DNA of 64,000 bases from Liopterus haemorrhoidalis (Eukaryota; Arthropoda; Insecta; Coleoptera; Dytiscidae). How positions within the stretch are numbered: the first letter of the stretch is position 1; each line of letters opens with the position of its first letter. The notes under the pieces were generated by a model. That model had not been told where the DNA came from and made no database searches. It saw only the letters and a program-made list of their open reading frames with translations. The DNA lies in NCBI GenBank assembly GCA_963971575.1, contig OZ020616.1, positions 56,093,201 to 56,157,200 of the forward strand. Reading direction: 5' to 3'. Made by a program: the position numbers and the translations under genes. Positions 10,303-20,307 of this stretch are shown here, piece by piece.

Positions 10303-10940
10303 GTTATTAATAAATGAAAATAAAACGAAAATGATGCGCATAGGAAAATAACAAGACTCAGTAGTAAAAATAGGAAAATTTAATTTTGAAATGGTCGGTA
10401 ATTTTAAGTATCTAGGAGTGTGGATATCAAACACAGCGGAAAGAAAGGGAGAACTAAGAGATAAAATATTAGCAACAAATAGAGCTTACTATGCGAATAA
10501 AAAACTCCTAAATAGTACTGTACTGACAAAAACAACTAAACTGAACATACACAAAACACTAATAAGACCAATACTACTATATGCAAGTGAGACACTCATA
10601 TTAAAGAAAGAGGAAGAAGAGCTCAGAATAGCTGAAAAGAAGATATTAAGAGCAGCTCTTGGTCCAGTAAAAATTGGCGAGAACGAATATAGGCAGAGAA
10701 TGAACCACGAGATATTAGAAGTTTTGCAAGGGAGCGATGTTGTAAAAAAAATTAAGCAAAAGCGAGTAACATCTATAGCTTATTCAGCTTTGCAGTGGGA
10801 ACCAGGGAGGAAAAGAAAACGGGGAAGACCTAACATGGATGCAAGAAGTAGAAAAAGATCTGAAAAGGGCCGGAATTACGAGATGCAGAAATAAAGTTAG
10901 AAACAGACAACTTTGGAGAGAGATCACAAAGAAGATTTAA
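10303..10940 (+). pseudogene. Non-LTR retrotransposon reverse transcriptase, C-terminal part
   Basis: The translation contains NFKYLGVWISN, YYANKKLLNS, KLNIHKTLIRPILLYASE and ILRAALGP, the standard thumb/post-catalytic region of insect LINE endonuclease-reverse transcriptases. After GRPN at about 10,835 a frameshift is needed to reach WMQEVEKDLKRAGITRCRN and a stop at 10,940. The YADD catalytic motif and endonuclease are absent (5' truncation). The 3' end follows to about 11,035, with a GGGCGGCGTAACCCCGTAGG hairpin-like stretch and a short TTATTATTATAAT tail. A different family from the element at 14-15.8 kb. Confidence 0.85.
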
Positions 10941-11040
10941 TGCGAGATATAGAAATTGATCCATCCTGAAAAAGGATTTAGAAAGCCCAAAGGGCGGCGT
11001 AACCCCGTAGGGGTGTTTAGCCATTTATTATTATAATACT

Positions 11041-11320
11041 CATGCGAATAACAGACCAAAGAAAAAAAGTCTTCACTTCTAAACTACAACTGATGACTTA
11101 AAAACAAGGTAATACACATTTTCTCCAAGCATTTCTGGGGGGGGGGGGGTAAGAACAATTTTTTGGGTGCTCGGGAAATATTGTCAACAAGCTGTACGAG
11201 ATTTATTTCATCTTATATTCATTGAAAGTTATATTCTATACATTTAAATTTGTAATGTGATGCTTTTTTATTATTTATTTTTTGCCCTTTTTAACGAAGA
11301 AGAGATAATAAGGACGAATA
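11041..11320. other. Fragments of hAT-type miniature element and minisatellite unit
   Basis: AAAAAAGTCTTCACTTCT...ACTGATGACTTAAAA resembles the minisatellite unit seen at 13.4 kb. The G run at about 11,139-11,150 resembles the end of the CAGTGGTGCATCC elements. Too degraded to bound. Confidence 0.4.
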
Positions 11321-11326
11321 CATGCA

Positions 11327-11392
11327 TGTCCTGAAACCCGGAACCTTTAGCAAGAGAAGCAGTATCCCTACCTCTGCGCTACCGTGATCGGA
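11327..11392 (-). repeat. tRNA-like segment (possible SINE remnant)
   Basis: Minus strand: GGTAGCGCAGAGGTAGG resembles an A box and D arm; about 40 nt later GGTTCCGGGTTTCAGGA is a weak B box. No acceptor stem pairing can be drawn, so this is not a functional tRNA gene. Confidence 0.4.
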
Positions 11393-12179
11393 TAATCTTA
11401 AACTAGACCACCTTAATAACAAGCTTGACCTTTAACTGAAAAATACTGAAAAATGCAGAAGTGAGTTCCTAATATACCGCAACCAGCAAATATAATCTAA
11501 TAAAATGGTTGTATAATTTAGAAACTGTTAAATCAATCTCGATAAAATATTATTTTTCTGCGCCTGTTATGCAGACTGGCCCGCAATACATATCTGCAAA
11601 GCTGGTTACCAACATATAATAACCAGTATTTTTTCTGGTGTGTTTTATGAAATATCAATGCTATTTTTAAGCTGATATTGCAGTTTATTAGAATATATTA
11701 ACATTATAAACTTGACTTTCAAATAGAAGGGAGTTATTATGAAAGTTTATTTTATATTTGAATCTAAATACAATTATTAAAGACCATATTCTATACATAA
11801 TAACAATGAAATCATCAAAGATTGTGTCATGGAAATTACAATAATACAATTGCTATCTTCAAACCTTCAATAAAATAAAAAATATAAAATAATTAACATA
11901 GATAAATATGTATTGATACATGAGATGCATGGAAAGAACTGACACCATATTTAGATAGAGGACTTAGGTGTATCAGGCTATAATTCAACCGGTCTGACAG
12001 TAACTGAAGAAGAAGTAAAAAAATATAATATTGTCAGCTCTGGGGTTGACTCAGCCTCAAATATTTAATACTTAATATGAGTACCTGTTTATACAAGGAT
12101 ATTAGGACCGCTTGAAACGTCAGACTGACCACGTGGATTTCTTATCGGCCGGTGGTTTAAGAATGGAGAACTTACTGTC
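11393..12179. other. AT-rich DNA, nothing recognised
   Basis: No coding or repeat structure seen, apart from the duplication TTACTGTC at 12,172-12,179 belonging to the next element. Confidence 0.4.
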
Positions 12180-12324
12180 CAGTGGTGCATCCAGGAATTT
12201 CTGTGGGGGGGAAGACAAAATTATTTAAATTATCAATAATGTACACACTTCTAAATTTCAAGTGATGATCTAAAAAAACAAAGGTTCTCGTTTCGGAAAT
12301 ACAAAATAATGACCTAAATAAAAA

Positions 12325-13300
12325 TTTATGTGAAGTGTGAATTTTCACACATTTCAGGGTTTCGCAGGTATTTATTAACTGTGTGATGATTATTTGGGAT
12401 GCCAAAACAAATTTTATGTCAAAATATATTTTTATGAATTTTAATTCGAATGCCTAATACCATTATTTAAGTTTCTAAATATGTGCAGTATTTTTTTTAT
12501 ATAGCAAGGTTCATTAAGATTTTGAAAATTGCGCCTATGGCTTCCATTGGTTGCTTAAATCATAAGCCTCGCCCTCTGATATCTTCAAATATAGAATTAA
12601 ATTATAATTTCAACACTTCCCACTGGTTATTAAATTTACGCTTTTAAAAATTAAATGCAACATTTACCAAAATATAACTAGAATTTTGACAAAATAATTT
12701 AAACAAAATAAAAATGCAAAAAAAAAAACTGAAAAAATAAAAATTGACGGGATTCGAACACAGTTTCTTACAGTAGTTTCAACTCACTAAGCGAGAACGC
12801 TACCACTGTGCTATACAAGATCACTCGTTTAGTATGTTAAATAGCGGATTAAATATATTACATATTTTACTTAAAAACACAAAAAATGCGTTATTTTCCG
12901 AAAACATAATCTGATCAAAAATTCCTGTTGTACTATTCCGGTTCACACCAATGTACATTACTGAGAATTTTTTCAGATTTTTAATTTAAAGCATCTGGGC
13001 TACAGGGTGTGGGACAAAATTTTTTTTGCACAATTTTGGCAAAAATCGCCACAAAATAATTTATTTTGCAAAAATAAAATTTTGATCGTTAATCCACGTA
13101 CCAAGGGCTTTTATTTAATACTCTACACAGAAGTGTAAAAAAATATTTTTTTTTTCGATGAGCATATATTTGTTTATATTTTTAGGGGGATATGTTTTTG
13201 AGATGTTTTAGTATTTTTCCTATGTGCGGGTCAAAGAGTTGTATAAGCATGCCAAATTTCAACTCTCTAGGTTTACCCGTTTGGCTACAATTTTTACCGA

Positions 13301-13331
<31 letters not shown>

Positions 13332-13404
13332 GGCAGACAGACAGACAGACAGACAGACGACAAAATAACGGTATAAGGGTTTTTGGTCATACCTACAAAA
13401 CCCT
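12325..13404 (+). mobile_element. CAGA-repeat family, full-length copy A
   Basis: Left end TTTATGTGAAGTGTGAATTT with the hairpin GTGTGAA/TTCACAC, followed by AGGGTTTCGCAGGTAT. Right end ATACCTACAAAACCCT is the near complement of the latter (subterminal inverted repeat). A (CAGA)n core lies near 13,302-13,358. A tRNA-like module sits at 12,745-12,827. Flanked by TAAAAA on both sides. About 1.08 kb, the same size as copies B and C. No protein is encoded. Confidence 0.85.
12745..12827 (-). repeat. tRNA-like module of copy A
   Basis: Minus strand: TAGCACAGTGGTAGCG (A box type), then TCTCGCTTAGTGAG, then TGTTCGAATCCCGTC (B box GTTCGAATCC), followed by an A/T-rich stretch with T runs. The spacing between boxes is longer than in a standard tRNA, and the acceptor stem is not convincing, so it is tRNA-derived rather than a gene. 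Confidence 0.6.
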
Positions 13405-13545
13405 AAAAAAAGGTCCTCACTTCTAAAATACAAGTGACGACCTAAAAAAAGGTCCTCATCTCTATTTTTAAAATTTTCTAGAGTGTTTGTGTGTTTTTAT
13501 TTTTATTTCCTTCTTGGGAGGGGCATCTTCCTGGGTGCACCCCTG

Positions 13546-14049
13546 TTACCGTCTATGCCCCTTATACTCCTGTGTATAAAAAAAAATAGTTCCACCGTTT
13601 AAGAACCACATAATAAAACATTTTCTATTATTGCATGAGATCTAGGCTCAGTTTCCTTAAACAGAGTCATTTAAGTTCAAGGTAATTCTTAGGAATGTTG
13701 ACTTGGAACAAAAATTCAAATAGATCTCATAAATTCGCTTAAGAATGACTTAACAAGATATCATTTAATATCTTATCATTTTTTCGATGTTACAAATAAA
13801 ATATTAATCTATTATTATTTAAATAATAGACATCTTTATTGTATTGTGTATTAACCTTTAAGAAATATATGATTATTGGAAGAAATAACTTGGATATTTG
13901 TGTGAATGTGTGAAAATAAAAATAAGAACATTTTTGAGATCATTTCTGAATATTTTAAATAATATCCGGATTGAATTTTTCTTCTCTTAGTCACATCTAT
14001 CTTGATTTGCTAAGAGTATAAGTATTTTTACGAATAATGTATTCGCTAG
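13546..14049. other. AT-rich DNA, nothing recognised
   Basis: No coding or repeat structure seen. Confidence 0.4.
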
Positions 14050-14279
14050 TTGAATTATTCGTTAGCAGAGTCCTTCCGGCTTTCTTCTCCCATCGCTTTC
14101 CCTCTTGCCTCCAGTTCTCTCGCCCATCTTTCTCCCTTATCTTCCTCACTCATCAGTTCCTTTATCTATTCCTCCCAGACTACCATCTCTCTGTATATCT
14201 TCGCTAAATGCTCCAAGGTTTCCTCTTCTTCCTGGCACTATAGAGCCTGTCCTATGACGTTGCCCAGTACCTGTTGTTT
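14050..14279 (-). mobile_element. Non-LTR retrotransposon family L1, older copy, 3' half
   Basis: The minus strand is homologous to the coding end of the nested copy (GGGCGAGAGAACTGGAGGC, GAAGAAGAGGAAACCTTGGA) but has stops. It continues at 15,518-15,835 on the far side of the nested copy; the break carries a 14 bp duplication, AGTACCTGTTGTTT (14,266-14,279 and 15,518-15,531). Confidence 0.8.
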
Positions 14280-15517
14280 TTTTGTTGAATATACATACAT
14301 ATAGTATATATATATATATTCTTTTTTCCCTAGGCCTTGCGGCGTTCAGGGTCTTCACCATTACAAAAAAATAGAAAAATCAATCCAAATATACAATTTA
14401 CAATTTATAATATTTTTTCTCATTTCTTTCTTCTTGCTCCAATGTCCCTCTCCTTCTTCCTATTCTCCTTCTGGTTTCCCTCTCCGATCTCCGTCCTTCT
14501 TGCTTCCAGTTCTCTCGCCCATATTTCTTCCCTCCTTCCTCCCCATTTCCAGGTAACCTCATCCCCTTTCCTTCCTTCCATTTCTCCCCTTCTGCTTCCC
14601 ACCGGGTCTCTTCCTTCCTTCCTTTACCCCTTCCTGGTATCCTTCGCCAATCTCAATCCTTTTTGCCTCTAATTTTCTTGCCCACCTCTCCCCCCTTCCA
14701 TCTTCATGCAACAGGTCTAATGTGCTCCCCGACCATACTGTCATCTGTCTACACCTCTTCGCGAGGTGCTCTATATCTTCTTCCTCCTCCCCGCACATCC
14801 TGCACATCTTATCCTCCTGTTTCCTCCAATATCTATTTCCTCTCTCTTTATTCCCACACCTTAGCCTCGCAATCCTCCTAACTCTCCCTCCTGACCTTCC
14901 TCTTTCTGCCTTCAAGTAGCTTGGTACCCCTATAGTTCTGACCTCCTTATATCTCCCTGCGCTCCTTGATTTGTCTATTCTGACTGTCCTTTCTTGCTCC
15001 CCCACTTCCTTATCCCTCCTCCATAACTCCTCAATCACGCTTATCCCGTCTTTTCTTCTCCTTTCCACTTCTATCGCATCCACTCCGCATCTCCAGTAAT
15101 ACTCCTTTCTCATCTCCCCCCATGCGTACCATCTTCCTTTCTGTTCCTCTCTGGCTCTTTCCTCCCAGCATTCCCTCATTATTCTGTTGTCTGTTTCTAT
15201 TCTAACTTTCTCCTCGTACTTAACCGCCCTCCTTCCTGTACCCACTTTCAACTTATCCCTTTACAGTTCCTCTCTTACAATATACCCTGGTGTTGTTCTA
15301 TCTACCCCTAAGATCCATCTCAAATACCTCTCCTGTACTCGTTCTACCTTCTCCCATTCCTTCCATCCCAAATTTCCACCTCATATAGCAGGATGTTCTT
15401 CACCACGGCGTCAAAAAACCTCAATCTCCATCTAATATCGTCGTTAAACTTCCTCTCTCCTATACTCCACAGCTTCCCTATGCTATTCTTGCCTTCTTTA
15501 CTCTTTCCCTTAACGTA
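14280..15517 (-). mobile_element. Non-LTR retrotransposon family L1, younger 5'-truncated copy
   Basis: Inserted into an older copy of the same family in the same orientation, with 14 bp target duplication. It is read from 15,517 downward: 3' part of ORF2, then a 3' region with CGCCGCAAGGCCTAGGGA, AAAAAAGAATATATATA and a simple-repeat tail ending at 14,280. 5' truncation plus tail plus duplication is the signature of target-primed reverse transcription. Confidence 0.88.
14559..15517 (-). pseudogene. ORF2 C-terminus of non-LTR retrotransposon, with zinc knuckle
   Basis: From the truncation point: GLWSIGERKFNDDIRWRLRF, then VERVQERYLRWILGVDRTTP after a frameshift, a stop near REEL, then a 230-codon open stretch from 15,251. 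That stretch contains RRIARLRCGNKERGNRYW and CRMCGEEEEDIEHLAKRC, a C-x2-C-x8-H-x4-C knuckle characteristic of the end of insect LINE ORF2 proteins. The tail holds two versions of a WAR(K/E)LEA(K/R)R-EIGEG motif, suggesting an internal duplication. Reverse transcriptase catalytic motifs are missing. The clade is not assigned; it resembles elements common in ants and other insects. Confidence 0.85.
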
Positions 15518-15835
15518 AGTACCTGTTGTTTCTCTCTTTGTTTCCGCATCTTAGCTTCGCTATCCTCTTGACTCTATCCACTGATCTTCCTCTTTTCCCC
15601 TTCAAGTATCTCGGTATTCCGATCACTCTTATCTCTTTATATCTTTTCACACTCCTCGATTTGTCTATTCTGTCTGTTCTTTCCTGTCCCTATACCTCCT
15701 TATCCTGCCTTCTCAATTCTACTTTATTTGTTCCTCCGTTTCTCTTTCTCTCTGCTTCTCTTACGTCCATTCCACACTAAAAGTACTCTTTTCTTGTCTC
15801 TCTCCATTTGCCTTTTTTGTTCTTCTACAAAAATT
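15518..15835 (-). mobile_element. Non-LTR retrotransposon family L1, older copy, 5' half
   Basis: Minus-strand sequence homologous to 14,800-15,110 of the younger copy, including the segments ending in GCATCTTAGC and CTATCC. It joins directly to 14,265 once the nested copy and one duplication are removed. Confidence 0.75.
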
Positions 15836-16355
15836 TTTACAAGAGTTTGTATTTAGGTGTAGTTTACATATTAATTTGTGACGATAATACAAATTAATGA
15901 CGTCCATAACTTCCTAAATTAAAAACACACATGTAAAATATCCCTATAGGCCTGTAAAAGCACATGTTTGAGTTAGCATTGAGGTGAAATCTGCACGAGG
16001 TGAACCGGTCATTAGAACGTGATGACTGAATTGTAGGGCAGGGCCCGTTGCGACCTTTGTCTGCGGAACCAACGATACAAAACCCGCCATCCGCGTGCAA
16101 ACGCGTAGGTGTCTCACAAGTCATGTTAGTAAATGTCTCAACTATTGTTAATCACTACTGATGTGGTTTACAGGTATTTCACTTAAATAAGAACATAGTT
16201 ATGCACAGAAAATGTTAGATCATGCAGAAGGAAAAGAAAAATACAAAAAATCAAACTCTGAAATATGAAATCTAAAGCACGAAGTTGGATATTATGAATT
16301 GATAAATAATAACCAAGACAAAAGTCTGATACTTATTATATATTTAATTTTGTAA
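15836..16355. other. AT-rich DNA, nothing recognised
   Basis: No coding or terminal-repeat signal seen. Confidence 0.4.
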
Positions 16356-16526
16356 TATAGGCTATTCCAAACGTTTAAGCGGAACTAACTAAAATTTTAA
16401 TTTTCCGTTTTAATAAAGTTGTCTCTTTTTTTAAGCTTTTACAACAAAATGATCAAAACCCTCACTTAATCGCTAAAAGTTACCAGAAATCAGAATCTAG
16501 TTCCGCTTAAACCGAAGAAACAGGCC
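16356..16526. mobile_element. AGTTCCGC-family miniature element, short form
   Basis: Left end TATAGGCTATTCCAAACGTT with TAAGCGGAACTAA; right end TAGTTCCGCTTAAACCGAAG with AAACAGGCC. About 170 bp. Related copies at 3130, 30,508, 36,961, 37,373, 57,433, 61,984 and 63,915. Confidence 0.75.
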
Positions 16527-17200
16527 AAAAGTTACTTTAGTCCATTCAAACGTTTGAATGCAGTATTGCTCTTATGGAAAATGGGAGCGGTGTTGCCAAA
16601 TGTTATAAAAGTGTCAATATATCAATGAACCCAAAATATTTTGCGGAATTACAAAAATCAGTGGCGAGGAGACGGGTCCATTATCCTTCATTTCTTTAAC
16701 TATTTGGTATAACAACTTCTCCGATATACCAGCCTCTTTTGACGTTAATTTAATAACTTAAGTTTTGCTTATCCCTTCTTAACTTAAAATAAAACATTGT
16801 AAGCCATACGTAGCTGCCACTTTTGACATAATTCCCTTGAATATTCTTTATAATACCAGCAGGGCCAGCTTCAAGTTCTTTTTCTGCCAAATTATATTAA
16901 TTTATTCACAAAAAAAGTACTTATACATCAAAATATTTGTATAAGTACTTTTTAGTCAGATGAACTAAAACATATATTACTCTGCGTAAAAACAAATTAC
17001 TTAAATTCTAAAAAAAATGGTTATACTACTTTACAACATGGTGACTAAATAAAATGGCCGCCAGTCGACCGATGACTCCAGAGCCGATTGAGACTCTCAG
17101 TTGAAAAAAAAATACAGATCTTTTATTTTGAATAGAAAAAAAATGTCCACATCCATCGTAGAAGTGAATCATTCAAGTCTCGACTATGCATCCTTGTGTA
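16527..17200. other. Intergenic DNA with a perfect 16 bp hairpin
   Basis: AAAAAGTACTTATACA (16,912-16,927) and its exact complement (16,938-16,953) enclose a 10 nt loop. It may be a miniature element or a chance palindrome. The rest is unrecognised. Confidence 0.45.
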
Positions 17201-17592
17201 TAGTCTATCTCAGAAAGAGCGAAAGTAATAAAATTTATTACTTGTAAAAAGTTATTGTTTTTTCACACAGAAGCGGCACACAAAATATGAATAGTTCGAA
17301 ACGAAATATTGTTAAGAAACAACCGAGTGTGCCGCACATCTTATATGGGAATACGAACTAGGGTTAAACACAATAGATCATAAAAATTTTACCCTAAAAT
17401 TTTGAAGAAAAATATGGTCACAGGCATGCGTTTAATGATATGATAAACATGGTCACAGGGGTGCGTTTAATAAAATGATAAATAGTAATATAGAAATACA
17501 CAAAACCAATTTAAACGTGTTTAAAATGGGCACGCCACTGGTAACTGCCTGACAAAAAGATTTATTACTATCGCTCTTTCTGAGATAGACTA
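17201..17592. mobile_element. TA-inserting miniature element (TAGTCTATCTCAGAAAGA), copy 1
   Basis: The ends TAGTCTATCTCAGAAAGAGC are exact inverted copies through GCTCTTTCTGAGATAGACTA. TA on each side is the presumed duplication. The interior (GGTCACAGG, TGTGCCGCACAT, TTTAAACGTGTTTAAA) matches the copy at 38,735-39,148. About 390 bp, no coding capacity; probably Tc1/mariner-mobilised. Confidence 0.85.
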
Positions 17593-18192
17593 TAGTTGAT
17601 ATTGTACAAATTATTCACTAAACTGTTTTTTGAGAATTTAATCAAAAACTGAATATAGAATTCTTTTGTTTAGTTAACAGACAAACAAACACTTGACAAC
17701 AATTTTGAAAGTAGATTACATTTAAGAATTTTTTTAAGTTGATCAACCCAAAAAATTATTAAACCATATTACTATTTACATGTTTAAATTTACATGTTAT
17801 TTAATGATACCGGATTAAAAAGTAAATAAAACAATGCAGTTGATTTAAATTTTAAATACTTATTGTTTAATTGCCAATTAGTTAATGGTATGTTATTTTA
17901 CTTGGAGAATGTGGGCGTATTTTAATTAAGAAATGGGACTTTTACAGTACATAGGTTATTTAGTGAAGATGAAAGGGTGTTGGACAGGCGCGCACCAAGA
18001 ACTGTTCTGATGGAGGGGCTCATAACCCAGAATTTGTCTTAGGGAGGCCTCACGTTCAACAACACGAAAACTACAATTTTTTTTTACACAAATTATTTCA
18101 TATAAGCAGGAGTTGAACTCATGTCCATGCCCTTGCTTAGCGGCCAAACAGCATGTACAAACAATAATAATAATAATATATTTATTGACTAA
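17593..18192. other. AT-rich DNA, nothing recognised
   Basis: An 89-codon minus-strand frame at 17,956-18,225 has no recognisable domain and runs into the Harbinger terminus, so it is not called. Confidence 0.4.
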
Positions 18193-18335
18193 GGCCGGCA
18201 TTACATTATAAAAGATCTTTGACAAAGATCTTTTATAAAATATTTTATAAAATATATTTTATAAACTTTTTTCTACGAATCTCAAACCGGCATATTACAG
18301 TGTGTGAAAAGTTTTATAAAATATAAATAAAAAAA

Positions 18336-18765
18336 ATGGACGACAATCGCATTCTTGCTTGTGCAGCTGCAATTAGTGCAATAGGTTATGCTTAGTGTTG
18401 AAAAAGAAAAGAAAAAGAAGACGTATCTGGGTAAGGCCATGGATTTCGAGGCATGACCTTAGAGGAACACACCAAAACCTTCTTCAGGAACTGCAATGTG
18501 AAGATACTAGAAGATATAATAATTTATTGAGAATGGATGAAAATGCCTTCAATATTATATTCGAAGATATCTTGCTTTATTTCCCGACAACAGATACAAT
18601 TAAAAAATCCTATAAGCGTTGAGGAACGCCTTTACTCTTCGATTTCTGGCTACAGGAGAGAGTTGCACAAGCCTATAGTACAGCACTCATATACCTCAAT
18701 GCACCCATTCAAGCATAATCCCAGAAACATGTGAGACCATTTACTATGCGATAAAGGAATTTTTT
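18336..18765 (+). pseudogene. Harbinger transposase, N-terminal remnant
   Basis: Reads MDDNRILACAAAISAIGYA, a stop and frame change, then RRIWVRPWISRHDLRGTHQN, LLQELQCEDTRRYNNLLRMD and a frameshift into EERLYSSISGYRR, then IIPETCETIYYAIKEF. W-V-R-P-W and N-L-L-R-M-D are hallmarks of the region before the DDE domain in PIF/Harbinger transposases. The DDE residues are deleted and several stops are present. Confidence 0.8.
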
Positions 18766-18919
18766 TTATTATGTTTGCAATAATGCTGTATGCCTCTAAG
18801 CTTTTATTTATTTTTTTGTAATCAGAATGTTGATGGTTATACAACATTTCATACCCCTCATATTCCGAAATTAATAATTTCGTTGCAGAAACACACCAAT
18901 TGGACTTTCCTTCCGCCAT
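18745..18919 (-). pseudogene. Harbinger second gene (Myb/MADF-like DNA-binding protein), remnant
   Basis: Minus strand, from ATG at 18,919: MAEGKSNWCVSATKLLISEY then EGYEMLYNHQHSDYKKINKS. The W-x5-7-KLLI-x-EY pattern resembles the Myb/SANT-like or MADF domain that Harbinger elements encode as their accessory DNA-binding protein. Convergent orientation with the transposase is normal for the family. Only the N-terminal ~50 residues remain. Confidence 0.65.
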
Positions 18920-19099
18920 GTTGATTTCAAACTGTCGAATCTTTTATCAAAGTTAGCAGAAGACTATATATTTTATAAAATATCTTTTACAAAAGAAATA
19001 TTTTATAAAAGATGGCTTATTACACTGGCATATTTCACGTCAATTATATTTTATAAAATATATTTGTAAAAGATCTTTTATAGTGTAATGCCCACCTAA

Positions 19100-20113
19100 A
19101 TTACAATAACAAAGACTGTTTTTAGTCAGTCAAAATTACAAATATATAAAGTTTACACAAAATTGAGGACATAGATATAAACATAAATATAAAATATAAT
19201 ATCATCAAATATGCAGAAATATAAGAAAATAGTCAATTGGATAAAATATCACTGTTGTTTAAAATATTCTAGGAACTAACTTATCGAATACATCGGGTTT
19301 TTTTGTTAAAATATCTTTTATTACTTTTTTAAAGTTTGTAAAATTTAGAGTTTTGTGCGTGTTGGGGTAATGAATTATAAAATTTAATTCCATAATAATT
19401 TTCACTATTTTTAGATCTATCAAGACGTAAAATTTTTGGGTAGATGTTACCTTTACAATTTAACGCTTGCGATGAAATATTATCAGAAAATAAAAGGACA
19501 AGAACATAAATTTAAATTGGTCTTAAATTTAATACATCAGATTTATTGTTCTGATTGTTAAAAGTTTTATTGATCAACTATTTCAGGGCCATTTTCACTT
19601 TTCAGGAATTTTCATATAGTCTCATGTTGTAAGAATTTCTTTCATCAGATATATATTTATATAACATTTTTTGTTAAATTTTTGAAATAACATATTAATT
19701 GTTTTTGCTTAAATTTCTTTAAATAATTCGAAAGTTGTATAATAATACAGCATTTTTAACTATCATATTTTACAAGTACAGTTCTATTAGAAACCCTATG
19801 CTTCTCATAGGATTATTAGGAATCCAATACATTCTTGAGCTGCGTTTTTAGGGTTTTGTAGGTATCATAAAATCTCTTATAACTTTACTCATGTGTCTGT
19901 CTGTACAGTAGAAATTGTAGCCAAACGGCTGAACACAGAAAGTTGAAATTTGGCATGCAATTTTTTAACAACTGAGAATCGAGTTCTAGTGTGTTACAGT
20001 AGGCTCCACCTACGATCACGTCATGATTCAACCTATTGTTTGAATCATTTTACTTATTAGTTTTTAAGATATCAAAGAATTATGAATGTTAATAGTGAGA
20101 AATACGTTTGTAT
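19100..20113. other. AT-rich DNA with a CAGA-family end fragment
   Basis: At 19,847-19,962 a minus-orientation right end of the CAGA family is visible (TAGGGTTTTGTAGGTAT, TGTCTGTCTG, TAGCCAAACGGCTGAACA, GAAATTTGGCATGC). The rest is unrecognised. Confidence 0.5.
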
Positions 20114-20307
20114 CAGGTTGTCAAGGATGAAATTTGTAGTTTATAATATGGCAAACTTAAACAGCTTATTATTTGACATTGGCTTAATATTTTACCGTTC
20201 TGTTTTTTTTTTTTTTTGTTGGAAAGTTACACATCTCTCCTGTTTAAATAAATCATTGTATGCTCTAAAAAATAGCAAAAACTTTTTTTTAAATTAATTT
20301 TGTTGAA

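Larger units (their letters stand above)
12180..13545. mobile_element. hAT-type miniature element carrying a nested 1.1 kb repeat
   Basis: Left end CAGTGGTGCATCCAGGAATT; the right end, inverted, is CAGGGGTGCACCCAGGAAGA. Flanks TTACTGTC and TTACCGTC differ at one base, giving an 8 bp target duplication. Inside are minisatellite units (AAAAAAAGGTCCTCACTTCT) on both sides of copy A of the CAGA family. Confidence 0.8.
18193..19096 (+). mobile_element. PIF/Harbinger element, internally deleted, with TAA duplication
   Basis: Ends GGCCGGCATTACATTATAAA and, inverted, GGTGGGCATTACACTATAAA. TAA flanks both ends (18,190-18,192 and 19,097-19,099), the 3 bp duplication typical of PIF/Harbinger. Subterminal regions are dense in TTTTATAAAA palindromes. 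It contains remnants of both Harbinger genes in converging orientation. Confidence 0.9.

Noticed and set aside
14337..15780. Plus-strand Ser/Leu/Pro-rich frames
   Set aside because: Shadows of the purine-rich coding strand of the LINE on the minus strand.
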